Source: Desulfobacteraceae bacterium (lineage in GTDB: Bacteria; Desulfobacterota; Desulfobacteria; Desulfobacterales; SG8-13). From it: 50,727 nucleotides of DNA. Positions 31,462 to 41,358 of this stretch are shown piece by piece; within the stretch, counting starts at the first letter, position 1; each line of letters begins with the position of its first letter. Both the position numbers and the translations under genes were made by a program. Under the pieces are notes generated by a model that saw only the letters and a program-made list of their open reading frames with translations, had not been told where the DNA came from and ran no database searches. Location: assembly GCA_029287875.1 (NCBI GenBank), contig JARFQH010000280.1:1-50727 (forward strand), written 5' to 3'.

Positions 31462-32517
31462 TTATTTGCGAACTACCGGCGGTTGCGAAACCTCCGCAGT
31501 GCCGGTCGCATCCATGGCAAAAAGAGAGTTGAGTGTCTGCAGCATGTGCAACGGATTGACGTTGACGCCATTGACCTTGACACCCCAATGCAGATGCGGC
31601 CCGCTGACACGCCCAGTGGCGCCGGCAAGCCCGATTACCTGGCCCTTTTCGACCAACCGGCCCGGGGTGACGTCGATGCGGCTCAGATGAGCGTAGGTGG
31701 TGAACAGCCCGCTGCCGTGGTCGAGAATAACAATGTTGCCCGAATAAAAAAGGTTTTTCGCCAGACCCACGATGCCGGTATTGGCAGCGTAAATCGGGGT
31801 TCCGGTTGCGGCCCTGAAGTCGACCCCGCCGTGGTAACTCTTCAACTTGCCGTTCAACAGACGTCGGGTTCCATATGGACTCGTCACCAATCCATTCAGG
31901 GGACGCCGAAACGGTTCGTCCCAGAGTCGCTGCGGACGGCTGGCGGCATAAACGGTTCTGACTTCTTCGCTTTCCCGCTTGATCCGTTCCACGTCCTTCG
32001 GCGCCGGGGTTACGCGGCTGGGGGTGACCTGCAATTTTTCCGATTTGAAGCGGCGACTCAAAATTTTCAGTGGTACCGTGAGCTCGTGGTTTCCTTTGCC
32101 GTCACGCCATCCCAGGCCAATGATTTCTGTTCCGGGATTGCTGTGATAAGGAATGGCAATGAACCCGATCAAAACGTCACGGTCTTTGCGCGGATGCTCA
32201 AAAAGCGGGATGAGAGTGTCGTGAAACCGGAGCTGGATGTCGCTTACCGGCTGCCGGATGGCGATTTCCATCACCGCAACATCACCCACGGCGGCGGCTT
32301 CAGGGATCAGCCGGAGAGCGAGAGCGAGGCCGTCTTCGGTGCCGACAGTTGCGGCGAAGACGGGTAATTTGCCCCAAACGACGATGGCCAAAAAACCGGC
32401 CAAAACAGGTGGAACAATTTTTCGTACCACCGCCCATAATCGATAAAATTTTAAATTTTGCAAAGCGGATAGATAAATCTTGTTCACAAAGAAGAGTCCA
32501 CTTTTTTTCCGGTTCAT
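31462..32517 (-). CDS. M23/LytM peptidoglycan endopeptidase
   Basis: 351 aa. One N-terminal membrane anchor (about 34-57, IVPPVLAGFLAIVVWGKLPV), then an extracytoplasmic region and a C-terminal LytM domain. Zinc ligands follow the family pattern: His229 and Asp233 in YHGGVDF, and His310 in GPHLHWGV, with catalytic His308 and His277 in TYAHLS. All are present, so it should be an active hydrolase cleaving peptide cross-links. The domain between anchor and catalytic region resembles the beta-sheet domains that precede LytM in many Desulfobacterota proteins. Its ATG overlaps the stop of the upstream EamA gene (ATGA), so the two are coupled. Confidence 0.93.
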   Translation of the reverse strand: MNRKKSGLFFVNKIYLSALQNLKFYRLWAVVRKIVPPVLAGFLAIVVWGKLPVFAATVGTEDGLALALRLIPEAAAVGDVAVMEIAIRQPVSDIQLRFHDTLIPLFEHPRKDRDVLIGFIAIPYHSNPGTEIIGLGWRDGKGNHELTVPLKILSRRFKSEKLQVTPSRVTPAPKDVERIKRESEEVRTVYAASRPQRLWDEPFRRPLNGLVTSPYGTRRLLNGKLKSYHGGVDFRAATGTPIYAANTGIVGLAKNLFYSGNIVILDHGSGLFTTYAHLSRIDVTPGRLVEKGQVIGLAGATGRVSGPHLHWGVKVNGVNVNPLHMLQTLNSLFAMDATGTAEVSQPPVVRK

Positions 32518-33458
32518 GCTTTCGGTTCCTTGTTAAAAGGCGTGGTTTCCAAGGCGGATCGGTCGGTTGCGGTCGTCTTTAACCGCAGCCGGTTACCGGC
32601 TGTCGTCAAAACAATGCCGCAAAGAATCAATACGATGCCCGGAAGATGATACGCTTGCAACCGTTCACTCAGAAATATGAAGGCCAACGTGATGCTGAAA
32701 ACCGGCATGAGGTGGACGAATATGCCGGCTTTATTGGCCCCGACTGCAGCCACGGCCTTGTTCCAGAAAATGTACGCCAGGACCGACGCGAACAGGGCGA
32801 TATAGAGTACCGCACCAACCGTTCCCTTGTCGACCATAAAGCCGGCGCCACGGGTGATTTCCCAAAAATAAAACGGGCTCAAGAACAACAATCCGGCTGC
32901 GATGATAAATCCTAAAAAACCGATCGGATCCAGATGCGGGGGGCGTTTGCGAAGCAAAACCGAGTAAACGGCCCAACTGAGGGCTGCCGCCAGGGTCCAG
33001 AGGTCGCCCCGGGAAAACCGGATGCTGAACAGCAGCGCCGGCTCGCCGCGGGTGATGATCCAGATCAATCCCGCAAATGACAGCAGTCCACCGAGGCATT
33101 GCAAGACGGATATTTTTTCCCTGAATCCGACCCACGACACGAAAACGATAAAAACCGGTGTGAGTGAATTGATCAAGACGGTGTTGATGACGGTGTTGGA
33201 CTGCAGGGCCAGGTAAATGAAGGTGTTGAAATTTGTGACCGAAAGAATCGCAAGCAAAAACAATAGCTTACAGTGCCGCCGGATCAAGGCCCTTTGCCGC
33301 ATCATCGGCCGCAGGGCGAAAGGAAGCAGCAGTGCCAGGGCGACGGCCCAACGCCAAAATGCCAATGAAACCGGCGGGACAAGACCGTGTATCCCCCTTC
33401 CAATGACAAAGTTTCCCGACCAGAACAACACGGTCAATGTCAGCAGTACATAAGGCAT
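32514..33458 (-). CDS. EamA/DMT-family transporter
   Basis: 314 aa with about ten TM helices in two EamA repeats: first repeat MPYVLLTLTVLFWSGNFVIG..., second starting near FSRGDLWTLAAALSWAVYSV. The second repeat ends NKAGIFVHLMPVFSITLAFI FLSERL, the family signature. The start at 33458 is preferred; the longer frame from 33536 adds residues with no membrane or signal character. Exporter or importer of metabolites, substrate unknown. It is translationally coupled to the LytM peptidase by a 4-bp overlap, so a cell-envelope-linked role is possible but unproven. Confidence 0.9.
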   Translation of the reverse strand: MPYVLLTLTVLFWSGNFVIGRGIHGLVPPVSLAFWRWAVALALLLPFALRPMMRQRALIRRHCKLLFLLAILSVTNFNTFIYLALQSNTVINTVLINSLTPVFIVFVSWVGFREKISVLQCLGGLLSFAGLIWIITRGEPALLFSIRFSRGDLWTLAAALSWAVYSVLLRKRPPHLDPIGFLGFIIAAGLLFLSPFYFWEITRGAGFMVDKGTVGAVLYIALFASVLAYIFWNKAVAAVGANKAGIFVHLMPVFSITLAFIFLSERLQAYHLPGIVLILCGIVLTTAGNRLRLKTTATDRSALETTPFNKEPKA

Positions 33459-33576
33459 GATGGCACTATTGATCTTATAATAGACATGGTTTACCCATTG
33501 TAAAACCGCTATTATTTCGGTTGCGTTGCGGACCAACCGCTTTTTCAGACCGCCCGTTTAGGAAAACAGAAAAAAA

Positions 33577-35109
33577 GTGCGGAAAACCAACGGACACGCT
33601 CAACCGTTCATCACACTGGACCGGGTTACGATTCGGGTCAGGGATAGACGCCTTTTCTCGGGAGCCAGTTGGGAAATCGCCACCGGCCAACACTGGGCGG
33701 TCATTGGACCCAACGGTGCCGGCAAGACATCCCTGGTCAGGGCCCTCGCCGGGCAGGTGCCGGTCGTCGATGGTAACATCAAATACCATGACCCTGGTCT
33801 GGTGCCGCCCGTCGTCGGTTATCTTTCGTTTGAATCCCACCAAAATCTGATCGCTCGAGAGGAGACCCGGGATGATTCCCGTTTTTTCAGCGGCGATTTC
33901 GACAGCTTTCTTTCCGTTCGGCATCTACTTCTGTCGGTAGTGCCGGCATCGGGTTTTCAGACACCGGCGCTCGATCGGGTCGGTGAGCGGCTGGAAATCG
34001 CCGGATTGCTCGACAGGCCCGTGCGCCGGCTTTCCACCGGTGAAATACGCCGGGTGCTCATGGCTCGCGAAATCCTCAAATCACCCCGCCTTCTCATCCT
34101 GGATGAACCTTTCGAAGGGTTGGATACACAGGGGCGCCGGCGAATAAAGGCCCTTATCAGGGCAACGATCGAAGGGCAGATCCCGGTTATTCTGGTCACC
34201 CATCGCCTGGCCGAGATTCCTTCCGCCGTGAGCCACATCCTGGCAGTCAAGAACGGTCGCATCGTGTATCAGGGGAGGCGCCCGGCGACTCTGAACCGAC
34301 AAGACCTGGAGCGCCTCTACGCACCCGGAAAACGGCGTGAGATTGCATTGCCGGTTCGCCCGCAGCCCAGGGTCTGCGGCCACAGGGCGGCCGGGCGGGT
34401 GCTGATCGACATGCAACAGGTGACGGTGCGTTACGGCAATGTGACGGTACTCGACAACCTGAACTGGACCGTAAGGACGGGTGAAAATTGGGCCATCGTC
34501 GGTCCGAACGGTTCGGGCAAAACGACTTTGCTGAGCCTGGTGGCCGGCGACAACCTCCAGGCTTACGCCAATTCAATCGAATTGTTTGGACGCCGTCGGG
34601 GTTCCGGTGAAACCATCTGGGACATCAAACAGCAGCTTGGCCTGGTCTCATCCGAGTTTCAAATTCGTTACCGCAAACCGCTTCGTGCCTTTGAGGTCGT
34701 TGTGTCGGGATTTTTCGATTCGGTTGGCCTTTACCGTCAGGCTTCGTGCCGTCAGTGTCGAATCGCTTTTGCATGGATGAAACAGCTGGGATGTGCCGAC
34801 AGGGCCAAACGGTTTTTTCAAAACCTATCGCAGGGAGAGCAGCGGTTGGTTTTGCTCGCGCGGGCCATGGTCAAATCGCCGCTGATGTTGATTCTGGATG
34901 AGCCGTGTCAGGGCCTGGACCGATTCGCCAGAAGTCGCCTCCTCGATCTTCTCGACCGGATGGGGCGTGAATCGGAGACGTGTCTGCTCTATGTGACCCA
35001 CTACCCAGCCGAGATTCCGGCGTGCACCACCCACGTTCTGCGCTTCGAGATGTCGACAACCGGGGGGTATCGGGCTCGTCAGGTAACCCTTAACAGCAAG
35101 CGGGTGTGA
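33577..35109 (+). CDS. ModF-like tandem ABC ATPase
   Basis: 510-aa protein with two ABC ATPase domains in one chain. Domain 1: Walker A GPNGAGKT (44-51), signature LSTGEIRR (about 152), Walker B LLILDEPFEGLD. Domain 2: Walker A GPNGSGKT (309-316), signature LSQGEQR, Walker B LMLILDEPCQGLD. There are no membrane segments. The layout and size match ModF/PhrA-type proteins (E. coli ModF, 490 aa), a photorepair-associated or molybdate-related ATPase whose function is unclear. No modABC neighbours. The GTG start at 33577 is supported by AGGAAAAC upstream. The last 31 bp overlap the HD-GYP gene on the other strand. Confidence 0.88.
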   Translation: MRKTNGHAQPFITLDRVTIRVRDRRLFSGASWEIATGQHWAVIGPNGAGKTSLVRALAGQVPVVDGNIKYHDPGLVPPVVGYLSFESHQNLIAREETRDDSRFFSGDFDSFLSVRHLLLSVVPASGFQTPALDRVGERLEIAGLLDRPVRRLSTGEIRRVLMAREILKSPRLLILDEPFEGLDTQGRRRIKALIRATIEGQIPVILVTHRLAEIPSAVSHILAVKNGRIVYQGRRPATLNRQDLERLYAPGKRREIALPVRPQPRVCGHRAAGRVLIDMQQVTVRYGNVTVLDNLNWTVRTGENWAIVGPNGSGKTTLLSLVAGDNLQAYANSIELFGRRRGSGETIWDIKQQLGLVSSEFQIRYRKPLRAFEVVVSGFFDSVGLYRQASCRQCRIAFAWMKQLGCADRAKRFFQNLSQGEQRLVLLARAMVKSPLMLILDEPCQGLDRFARSRLLDLLDRMGRESETCLLYVTHYPAEIPACTTHVLRFEMSTTGGYRARQVTLNSKRV

Positions 35110-35723
35110 TTCTTGGCCGGATCCTCGTCGATCATGCCGTTTTCCTCGATATCGGCCACAAAAGCCTTGACCAGGTCCGGACACAGCTCGTGGTTTGCCA
35201 TCCGGCGCAGGATGACAAACGCTTCGGCACAGGTCTTTCTTTTCTGATAGGGACGATCTGTGGTAATGGCGTCGAAACAATCGACGACGCTGATAATTCT
35301 GGCGCCCAGCGGAATATCATCGGACTTCAGGCCGAACGGATACCCCGACCCGTCCATCCGTTCGTGGTGGTAATGAATATAATCGAGCACGGGCAAAAGG
35401 CTATCGATTCCCTTCAGCAGGGATACCCCGATGTCGGGATGCCGACGGACTTCCGCCAACAACTCCCCTGCCAACTGGTCGGTTTGGTTGCTGAAGATGC
35501 GGTCGCTGAGGCCGATTTTGCCGATATCGTGCAGCAAACCGCCAATGCCGATGTTTCTGATTTCTTCCGAGGGCAGTCCCAACCGGTGTGCGAGCCGCAT
35601 GGCATAGAGCGCTACCCGCCGGGCATGTCCCTCGGTATATTGATCTTTTGTTTTGAGTGCGGAATTGATGGCACTTAATTTTTGAAAATCGGAAGCCAAC
35701 GCTTCCGGACAGGTGCTTTCCAT
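35079..35723 (-). CDS. HD-GYP domain protein, probable c-di-GMP phosphodiesterase
   Basis: 214 aa, essentially only an HD-GYP domain. Key residues: His33 (EGHARRVALYA), the HD pair His65-Asp66 in GLLHDIGKIG, His119/His120 in HYHHERMDGSGYP and the GYP triad 127-129, then VVDCFDAITTDRPYQKRKT. All metal-binding positions are present, so it probably hydrolyses cyclic di-GMP to GMP. It lacks a receiver or sensor domain, unlike many relatives, so input must come from partners. Ends 31 bp inside the ABC gene on the opposite strand. Confidence 0.92.
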   Translation of the reverse strand: MESTCPEALASDFQKLSAINSALKTKDQYTEGHARRVALYAMRLAHRLGLPSEEIRNIGIGGLLHDIGKIGLSDRIFSNQTDQLAGELLAEVRRHPDIGVSLLKGIDSLLPVLDYIHYHHERMDGSGYPFGLKSDDIPLGARIISVVDCFDAITTDRPYQKRKTCAEAFVILRRMANHELCPDLVKAFVADIEENGMIDEDPAKNHTRLLLRVT

Positions 35724-35891
35724 TTATTGTCGTTTATCCGTTTTATTATAGAGTTCAGTTGCCTGGCAGACGCTTGACAGTCTGGTTTTTCATTCCAGGC
35801 GCTTCAATTGTCACAAATCCATTTCTTCACGGTAAAGCCGTGCAGACGGCGGTGTAAATCAGTGGGTGTATAGAAAATGGCATACCGGATG

Positions 35892-38800
35892 TCAACTCAA
35901 AAAATTCATATATTTTTTCAGGAAATGAGCGGTGTGCGAAATTCGTGTTTGGTGCAGGATTTCGGCCGGCGATCCGGTCACCACCACCCGGCCACCGGCA
36001 TCGCCGCCCTCCGGACCCAAATCGATCACGTAGTCGGCCGATTTGATCACCTCCGGATTGTGTTCGATCACCGCCACCGTGTTTCCGCTGTCTACAAGGG
36101 CCTGCAGGACATCCATAAGCCGCCGGATGTCGGCCAGGTGCAGGCCCGTCGTGGGCTCGTCAAGGATAAAAAAAGTGTGACCGCGAGCCGGTTTTGCCAG
36201 CTGTCGCGCCAGCTTCATGCGTTGGGCCTCACCGCCGGAGAGGGTGGGACTGGGCTGGCCCAGCTCCAAATAGCCGAGGCCGATGTCGCATACAAACTGC
36301 AGCGCCTGCCGAATCACGGGTACGGCCGAGAAAAATTGAAGGGCTTCGGCAAAGGTCAGAGCGAACACTTCTGCAATTGACTTGCCCTTGAACCGCACCT
36401 CGAGGGTTTCACGGTTGAAACGGCTGCCGCCGCAGATGTCGCACGGCACATAGACATCGGGCAGAAAACTCATGGCGACCTTGGGATGGCCTTGACCCTT
36501 GCAGGCCTCACAGCGCCCGCCGGCGACGTTGAAGGAAAACCGGCCGGCCTTGTAGCCGCGGGCGCGCGCTTCGGGTGTTCCGGCGAAGAGCCTGCGGATG
36601 TCGTCTAGAAAACCAACATAGGAAGCCGGCACCGAACGCGGCGTACGGCCGATGGGGCTGTGGTCGACTTCCAGCACCCGGCTCAAGTCCTTCCAACCGA
36701 TAATGTCGCGGCAGCCGCCGGCCGGTAGATGTTGCTTTCCGAGACGATTGCGCAGTCCCTTGTACAGTGTTTCCTTCAAGAGTGAAGACTTTCCTGAGCC
36801 GGATACACCGGTTACACAGGTCAGTGTGCCGAGAGGAAAGCGGACGTCGATCTGTTTGAGATTGCGGGCCGACGCGGCTTGCACCACCACGGCCGGCAAC
36901 TCGCGGTAGGGGCGCAGCCGGGCGGAAATCTTTCGCGGGTGCCCGTCGAGGCAGGCGCCGGTGACCGATGACGATGCATTTTTCACGTCATCGAGGCCGC
37001 CGATGACCACCAGGCGGCCGCCTTCCCGCCCGGCACCGGGACCCAGGTCGATGATGGTGTCGGCGGCACGGATGGTCTCCTCGTCGTGCTCCACCACCAG
37101 GATGGAATTGCCACGGTCCCTCAGGGTTTTCAATGCGTCGATCAGAACCTGATTGTCGCGGGGATGCAACCCGATCGTCGGCTCATCGAGGACATAAGTG
37201 ACGCCGGTGAGGTTCGATCCGAGTTGGGTGGCCAGACGAACCCGCTGGGCCTCACCGCCGGACAGGGTTTCTCCGCTGCGTCCCAGGGAGAGGTAGGAAA
37301 GACCGAGTCGGTTGAGGAGATCGAGCCGGATCCTCAGTTCCTGGAGGATCGGATCGGCGATGGGCTTCTGCGGCGCGTCGAAGGTCAGTTCAGCGAGGGC
37401 GCTGGCCAAGCGATCCGCCGGTTCCCGCACCAGGTCCCAGATCGTTTTTCCGCCGACCGTTACCGCCAGAGCCGCCGGATTCAGACGGCTGCCGCCGCAG
37501 GCGCCGCAGACCTCGGCCTCTGTTTCAGGGTCATCGGTTTCGTTTACATCGACGACGCCCAACCCGCTGCACTTCGGGCAGGCTCCCTGGCGGCTGTTGA
37601 ATGAAAACAGCCGGGGATCGAGTTTCACGACGCCGATGCCGCAGGACGGACAGGTGCCGTGGACGCTGAAAATTTCTTCACTGCCTGCCGGATCCCACAC
37701 CATCAGGCTGCCGGAGCCCTCCTCCAAGGCCCGGACGATAAGCCCATCAACCGGCGTCCGCCGATCCGCCAGGGTCCCGACCACCAGGTCAATGGTGTGT
37801 TCGTGGTAGCGACTGAGGCTCATTTTCGGCTGCAGATCTTGCAGCGCGCCATCGATACGGGCGCGCGCATATCCTTTTTTCAGCGCCTGGGCGATTACTT
37901 CCTTATGAAACCCCTTTCGCCCTGAGACTTTGGGAGCCAGTACCAAGAGGGAGCGGCCGCGGTAACGACGGCGGACTTCGGCCGTGATATCTTCGGCCGA
38001 TCGGGCCGTCAATTGACGGCCACAACCCGGGCAATGCTGCGTGCCGAGTTTGCTGAACAGCAGCCGCAGGAAATGATAGACTTCTGTCAGGGTGGCGACC
38101 GTTGAACGGCGGCTGGCGTAGCTGACGCGCTGCTCGATGGCAACGGTGGGAGAAAGCCCGGAAACCAGATCGACATCGGGTCGCTCCAACACCTTTACGT
38201 ATTGGCGAACATAAGGCGCGAGGCTTTCGAGGTAGCGCCGCTGACCCTCGGCAAACAGGATGTCGAAAGCCAGAGTCGATTTGCCGGATCCGGACACCCC
38301 GGTCAGAACCACGAGCTGATTGTGCGGAATCAAGAGGTCGAGGTCTTTGAGATTGTGTTCGCGGGCACCCTTAAGAGAGATGACGCCTGCGTCGCTCTGG
38401 GGCACAAAATCGGCTGCCGGTTCACCGATCCGCGGGACGTGAGGGTCTGCTTTGAGGCGTCCGCGGCCTGCCAGATAGTGCTGCAGGTATCGTCCGGTGT
38501 GGGAGCCGCTATGTGCCGCAACCTTTTCGGGCGGTCCGGCCGCCACGACCCGGCCGCCGCCGTTCCCTCCTTCCGGGCCTAAGTCGACGACCCAGTCTGC
38601 GGTTTTGATCACATCCATGTTGTGTTCGATCACCAGGACGGTGTTGCCTTCGTTCACCAGACGCTGGAGGGCCTGAAGCAGGGTGGCGATGTCTTCGAAG
38701 TGCAGACCCGTGGTCGGTTCGTCGAAGATAAACAGCCGCCCGGTTCCGGCATCGTGTTTGAGGTACCGGGAGAGCTTGAGGCGCTGGGCTTCGCCGCCCG

Positions 38801-41228
38801 AAAAAGTGTTGATCGGCTGCCCGAGACGGATGTATCCCAACCCGACATCGGCCAGTGGTTGGAGGGCTTCACGGATGGCGACATGGCGCTTCGACGGCCG
38901 ATCGAAAAACTGCAGGGCCGCGTCGACTGTCATGGCAAGAAAGTCATCGATGCTGCGGTCGCGATAGGTGACGGCCAGGATTTCGGGTTTGAACCGCCGG
39001 CCGTTGCATTGCGGGCATGAGATGAAAACGTCCGATAGAAATTGCATCTCCACCTTTTCGTACCCGTCTCCTTTACAGGCCTCACAGCGTCCGCCTTCGA
39101 CGTTGAACGAAAAGTGGCGCGGTTCGAATCCCTTTTCGCGCGCGGCAGGCGTAGCGGCCAACAGATGGCGGATCGGATCGAGGGCTTTAGTGTAGGTCAA
39201 TGCATTTGCCCGTGGCGTCCGCCCGATAGGGCGCTGATCCACCAGGATGATCTCGGTGAGGTTTTCCAATCCGGAGATCGACCGATGGCTGCCGGGCCGG
39301 GCCTCGGCCGCCCCCAGAAAGCGGCTGGCGGCGCGGTAGAGAATTTCCTCGGCCAGGGTCGATTTGCCGGATCCGGATACTCCCGTCAGGCAAACGAAAA
39401 GGTCGAGAGGGATGCGAACATCGATCGATTTCAGATTGTTGGCCGCGGCGCCCTTGACGGTGATCCACCGGCCGCGTTGAGGCCGGCGGCGGTCTTGCGG
39501 CAGGGGGATGCGCCGCAGCCCTTTCAGATACTGTCCGGTCAGCGAACCGTCGACCCCGGCGGTGGGGCCGGAGTACATGACCCGGCCGCCCTGTTCACCG
39601 GCGCCGGGCCCGAGGTCAATCAAGTAGTCGCTTTCGCGGATAATCTCCGGATCGTGCTCGACCACGACAATCGTGTTGGACCGGTCCCGCAGGTCTTTGA
39701 GGATGCGCGCCAGGCGGTGTGTGTCGCTGGGATGCAGGCCGATACTCGGTTCGTCCAGGATATAGAGGGTATTGACCAGGGCGGCACCAAGGGACGAGGC
39801 CAAAGCGACCCGCTGCACCTCGCCGCCGGAGAGGGTCCGGGACTGGCGGTCGAGGGTCAGGTAGGCCAGTCCAACGTCTTGGAGGTATTTCAAGCGGTTG
39901 TTGACTTCTTGCAGGATCATCTGACCGGCTTCATCACCCTCGGGCAGCTCAAGGTCATTGAAAAAGGCGGCCGCTGCGGTCACATCCATCGCATAGATTT
40001 GGGCAATGGTGCAGTCGGCTAAGCGGTAGAGGAGAGTTTCGGCCTTGAAGCGCGTGCCCTTGCAATCCTGGCAAGCGTCGTAGCTCCGATAGCGCGACAG
40101 AAACACGCGCACGGGCATTTTATAGGTTTTAGTCTCCAGCCACTTAAAAAAACCTCTGATGCCGTAGTAGTCTTCGGTTCCTTCGATGACGAACCGTTTT
40201 TGGGATTCGTTCAGGCGCTGGAAGGGAATGTCGCTCGGAATCTTGCGTTCGCGACAGAAGTCGATCAGCTCATCGTATTCGTGACGCGGGTTCGAGGGGT
40301 TGCCCCAGGGTTTCACGGCCCCTTCGGCGATAGAGAGACCCGGTTCGGGTATGACCAGGTCCAGGTCGATGTCGATGGTGCGGCCGAAGCCGCGGCAGGT
40401 CTCACACGCACCGATGGGGCTATTGAAGGAAAACAGGTTGGGCTGGGGCGACGTGTAGTGTGTTCCGCAGTAGGCGCATTCCAGCCTGCTGCTGACGGTC
40501 AGGTGCTTTTGGCGATTGATCCAGATATCCACCTGTCCGCCACCGAACCGGAACCCCAATTCGGCCGAGTCGATAACGCGATTGCGGTCATCGGGCCGCA
40601 GCAGAATACGGTCGACCAGAACGGGCAGGGCTTCCGCGTCATCCTTCGACTGCCACTCAGTCGTCTCTCGAATTTCATTGCCGTCGAACCAACGGTCGAA
40701 GCCGATCCGTGCCAGTTCGGCCCGGATGTGCTTGGCCGACACCGCTTCTGTTGGATAAGGAAACGTCAGAATCACCTCCGCACCGGCCGGTTGCGCCCGC
40801 ACAAGCTGCCACACGTTTTCCGGTGTTTCCGCGAGTACCGGCCGACCGCACTCTTTGCAGTGCAGTTGCCCGAGACGGGCAAAGAGAAGCTTCACGTAAT
40901 CGGTGATTTCCGTCATGGTGCCCACGGTCGAGCGGGAGGTGCGCACCGGGTCTTTGCGGTCAATGGCAATCGCCGGCGGGATCCCCTCGATCTTGTCCAC
41001 CTGCGGCCGGTCCATACGGTCCATGAACTGTCGGGCGTAAGGCGAAAACGTCTCGACATATCGCCGTTGGCCTTCGGCGTAAAGGGTATCGAACGCCAGG
41101 GAGGATTTGCCTGAGCCGCTGACACCGGTGACGACGGTGATCCGGTTGAGAGGGATCTGAAGATCGAGGTTCTTCAGGTTGTTCTGACGAGCCCCGCGGA
41201 TGTTGATGATATGTTTTTGGTGCATCAT
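35892..41228 (-). CDS. uvrA: Giant UvrA: two complete UvrA units in one polypeptide
   Basis: 1778 aa. Residues 1-920 and 945-1778 each look like an entire UvrA. Unit 1: Walker A GVSGSGKSS (35-43) and GVSGSGKST (616-624), zinc pairs at CKEC (124-127), ECAYCG...CETCRG and CEACKG...CPQCNG, signatures LSGGE (466) and FSGGE (809), Walker B LDEPSIGLHP and FDEPTTGLHF. Unit 2: Walker A at about 977 and 1474, zinc pairs CPGCG, CPSCG...CPKC and CEACKG...CDICGG, signatures TLSGGE near 1321 and LSGGE late in the chain. Normal UvrA is about 940 aa and dimerises; here one chain would carry four ATPase modules and could act as an obligate pseudo-dimer. The inter-domain (UvrB-binding-type) regions are present in both. 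It may be a paralog distinct from the repair UvrA; no uvrB/uvrC here. Confidence 0.93.
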   Translation of the reverse strand: MMHQKHIINIRGARQNNLKNLDLQIPLNRITVVTGVSGSGKSSLAFDTLYAEGQRRYVETFSPYARQFMDRMDRPQVDKIEGIPPAIAIDRKDPVRTSRSTVGTMTEITDYVKLLFARLGQLHCKECGRPVLAETPENVWQLVRAQPAGAEVILTFPYPTEAVSAKHIRAELARIGFDRWFDGNEIRETTEWQSKDDAEALPVLVDRILLRPDDRNRVIDSAELGFRFGGGQVDIWINRQKHLTVSSRLECAYCGTHYTSPQPNLFSFNSPIGACETCRGFGRTIDIDLDLVIPEPGLSIAEGAVKPWGNPSNPRHEYDELIDFCRERKIPSDIPFQRLNESQKRFVIEGTEDYYGIRGFFKWLETKTYKMPVRVFLSRYRSYDACQDCKGTRFKAETLLYRLADCTIAQIYAMDVTAAAAFFNDLELPEGDEAGQMILQEVNNRLKYLQDVGLAYLTLDRQSRTLSGGEVQRVALASSLGAALVNTLYILDEPSIGLHPSDTHRLARILKDLRDRSNTIVVVEHDPEIIRESDYLIDLGPGAGEQGGRVMYSGPTAGVDGSLTGQYLKGLRRIPLPQDRRRPQRGRWITVKGAAANNLKSIDVRIPLDLFVCLTGVSGSGKSTLAEEILYRAASRFLGAAEARPGSHRSISGLENLTEIILVDQRPIGRTPRANALTYTKALDPIRHLLAATPAAREKGFEPRHFSFNVEGGRCEACKGDGYEKVEMQFLSDVFISCPQCNGRRFKPEILAVTYRDRSIDDFLAMTVDAALQFFDRPSKRHVAIREALQPLADVGLGYIRLGQPINTFSGGEAQRLKLSRYLKHDAGTGRLFIFDEPTTGLHFEDIATLLQALQRLVNEGNTVLVIEHNMDVIKTADWVVDLGPEGGNGGGRVVAAGPPEKVAAHSGSHTGRYLQHYLAGRGRLKADPHVPRIGEPAADFVPQSDAGVISLKGAREHNLKDLDLLIPHNQLVVLTGVSGSGKSTLAFDILFAEGQRRYLESLAPYVRQYVKVLERPDVDLVSGLSPTVAIEQRVSYASRRSTVATLTEVYHFLRLLFSKLGTQHCPGCGRQLTARSAEDITAEVRRRYRGRSLLVLAPKVSGRKGFHKEVIAQALKKGYARARIDGALQDLQPKMSLSRYHEHTIDLVVGTLADRRTPVDGLIVRALEEGSGSLMVWDPAGSEEIFSVHGTCPSCGIGVVKLDPRLFSFNSRQGACPKCSGLGVVDVNETDDPETEAEVCGACGGSRLNPAALAVTVGGKTIWDLVREPADRLASALAELTFDAPQKPIADPILQELRIRLDLLNRLGLSYLSLGRSGETLSGGEAQRVRLATQLGSNLTGVTYVLDEPTIGLHPRDNQVLIDALKTLRDRGNSILVVEHDEETIRAADTIIDLGPGAGREGGRLVVIGGLDDVKNASSSVTGACLDGHPRKISARLRPYRELPAVVVQAASARNLKQIDVRFPLGTLTCVTGVSGSGKSSLLKETLYKGLRNRLGKQHLPAGGCRDIIGWKDLSRVLEVDHSPIGRTPRSVPASYVGFLDDIRRLFAGTPEARARGYKAGRFSFNVAGGRCEACKGQGHPKVAMSFLPDVYVPCDICGGSRFNRETLEVRFKGKSIAEVFALTFAEALQFFSAVPVIRQALQFVCDIGLGYLELGQPSPTLSGGEAQRMKLARQLAKPARGHTFFILDEPTTGLHLADIRRLMDVLQALVDSGNTVAVIEHNPEVIKSADYVIDLGPEGGDAGGRVVVTGSPAEILHQTRISHTAHFLKKYMNFLS

Positions 41229-41301
41229 TAAATGATAAGCATTCGGCGTGTGGAATAAAGATCCCGTCTTCGATACGATGCGGGGAAAGGGCAGAGGTGG
41301 A

Positions 41302-41337
41302 GCGTCTGCCCGATGCAGCGGAAAAGCGGGCAGACGC
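41302..41337 (-). terminator. Strong hairpin downstream of gcdA
   Basis: GCGTCTGCCC (41302-41311) pairs perfectly with GGGCAGACGC (41328-41337) over a 16-nt loop, 21 bp after the gcdA stop. No U-run follows on the minus strand, so it may protect mRNA ends or act with Rho. Confidence 0.45.
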
Positions 41338-41358
41338 CGATAATGACGTGGGAAAAGT

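Noticed and set aside
35079..35109. 31-bp overlap of the ModF-like and HD-GYP coding ends as a regulatory antisense feature
   Set aside because: Short convergent overlaps are common in compact genomes and nothing else marks this one.
39120..39140. GGTTCGAATCCC, tRNA T-loop-like sequence
   Set aside because: It lies inside the UvrA coding frame and no acceptor stem or anticodon arm can be folded around it.
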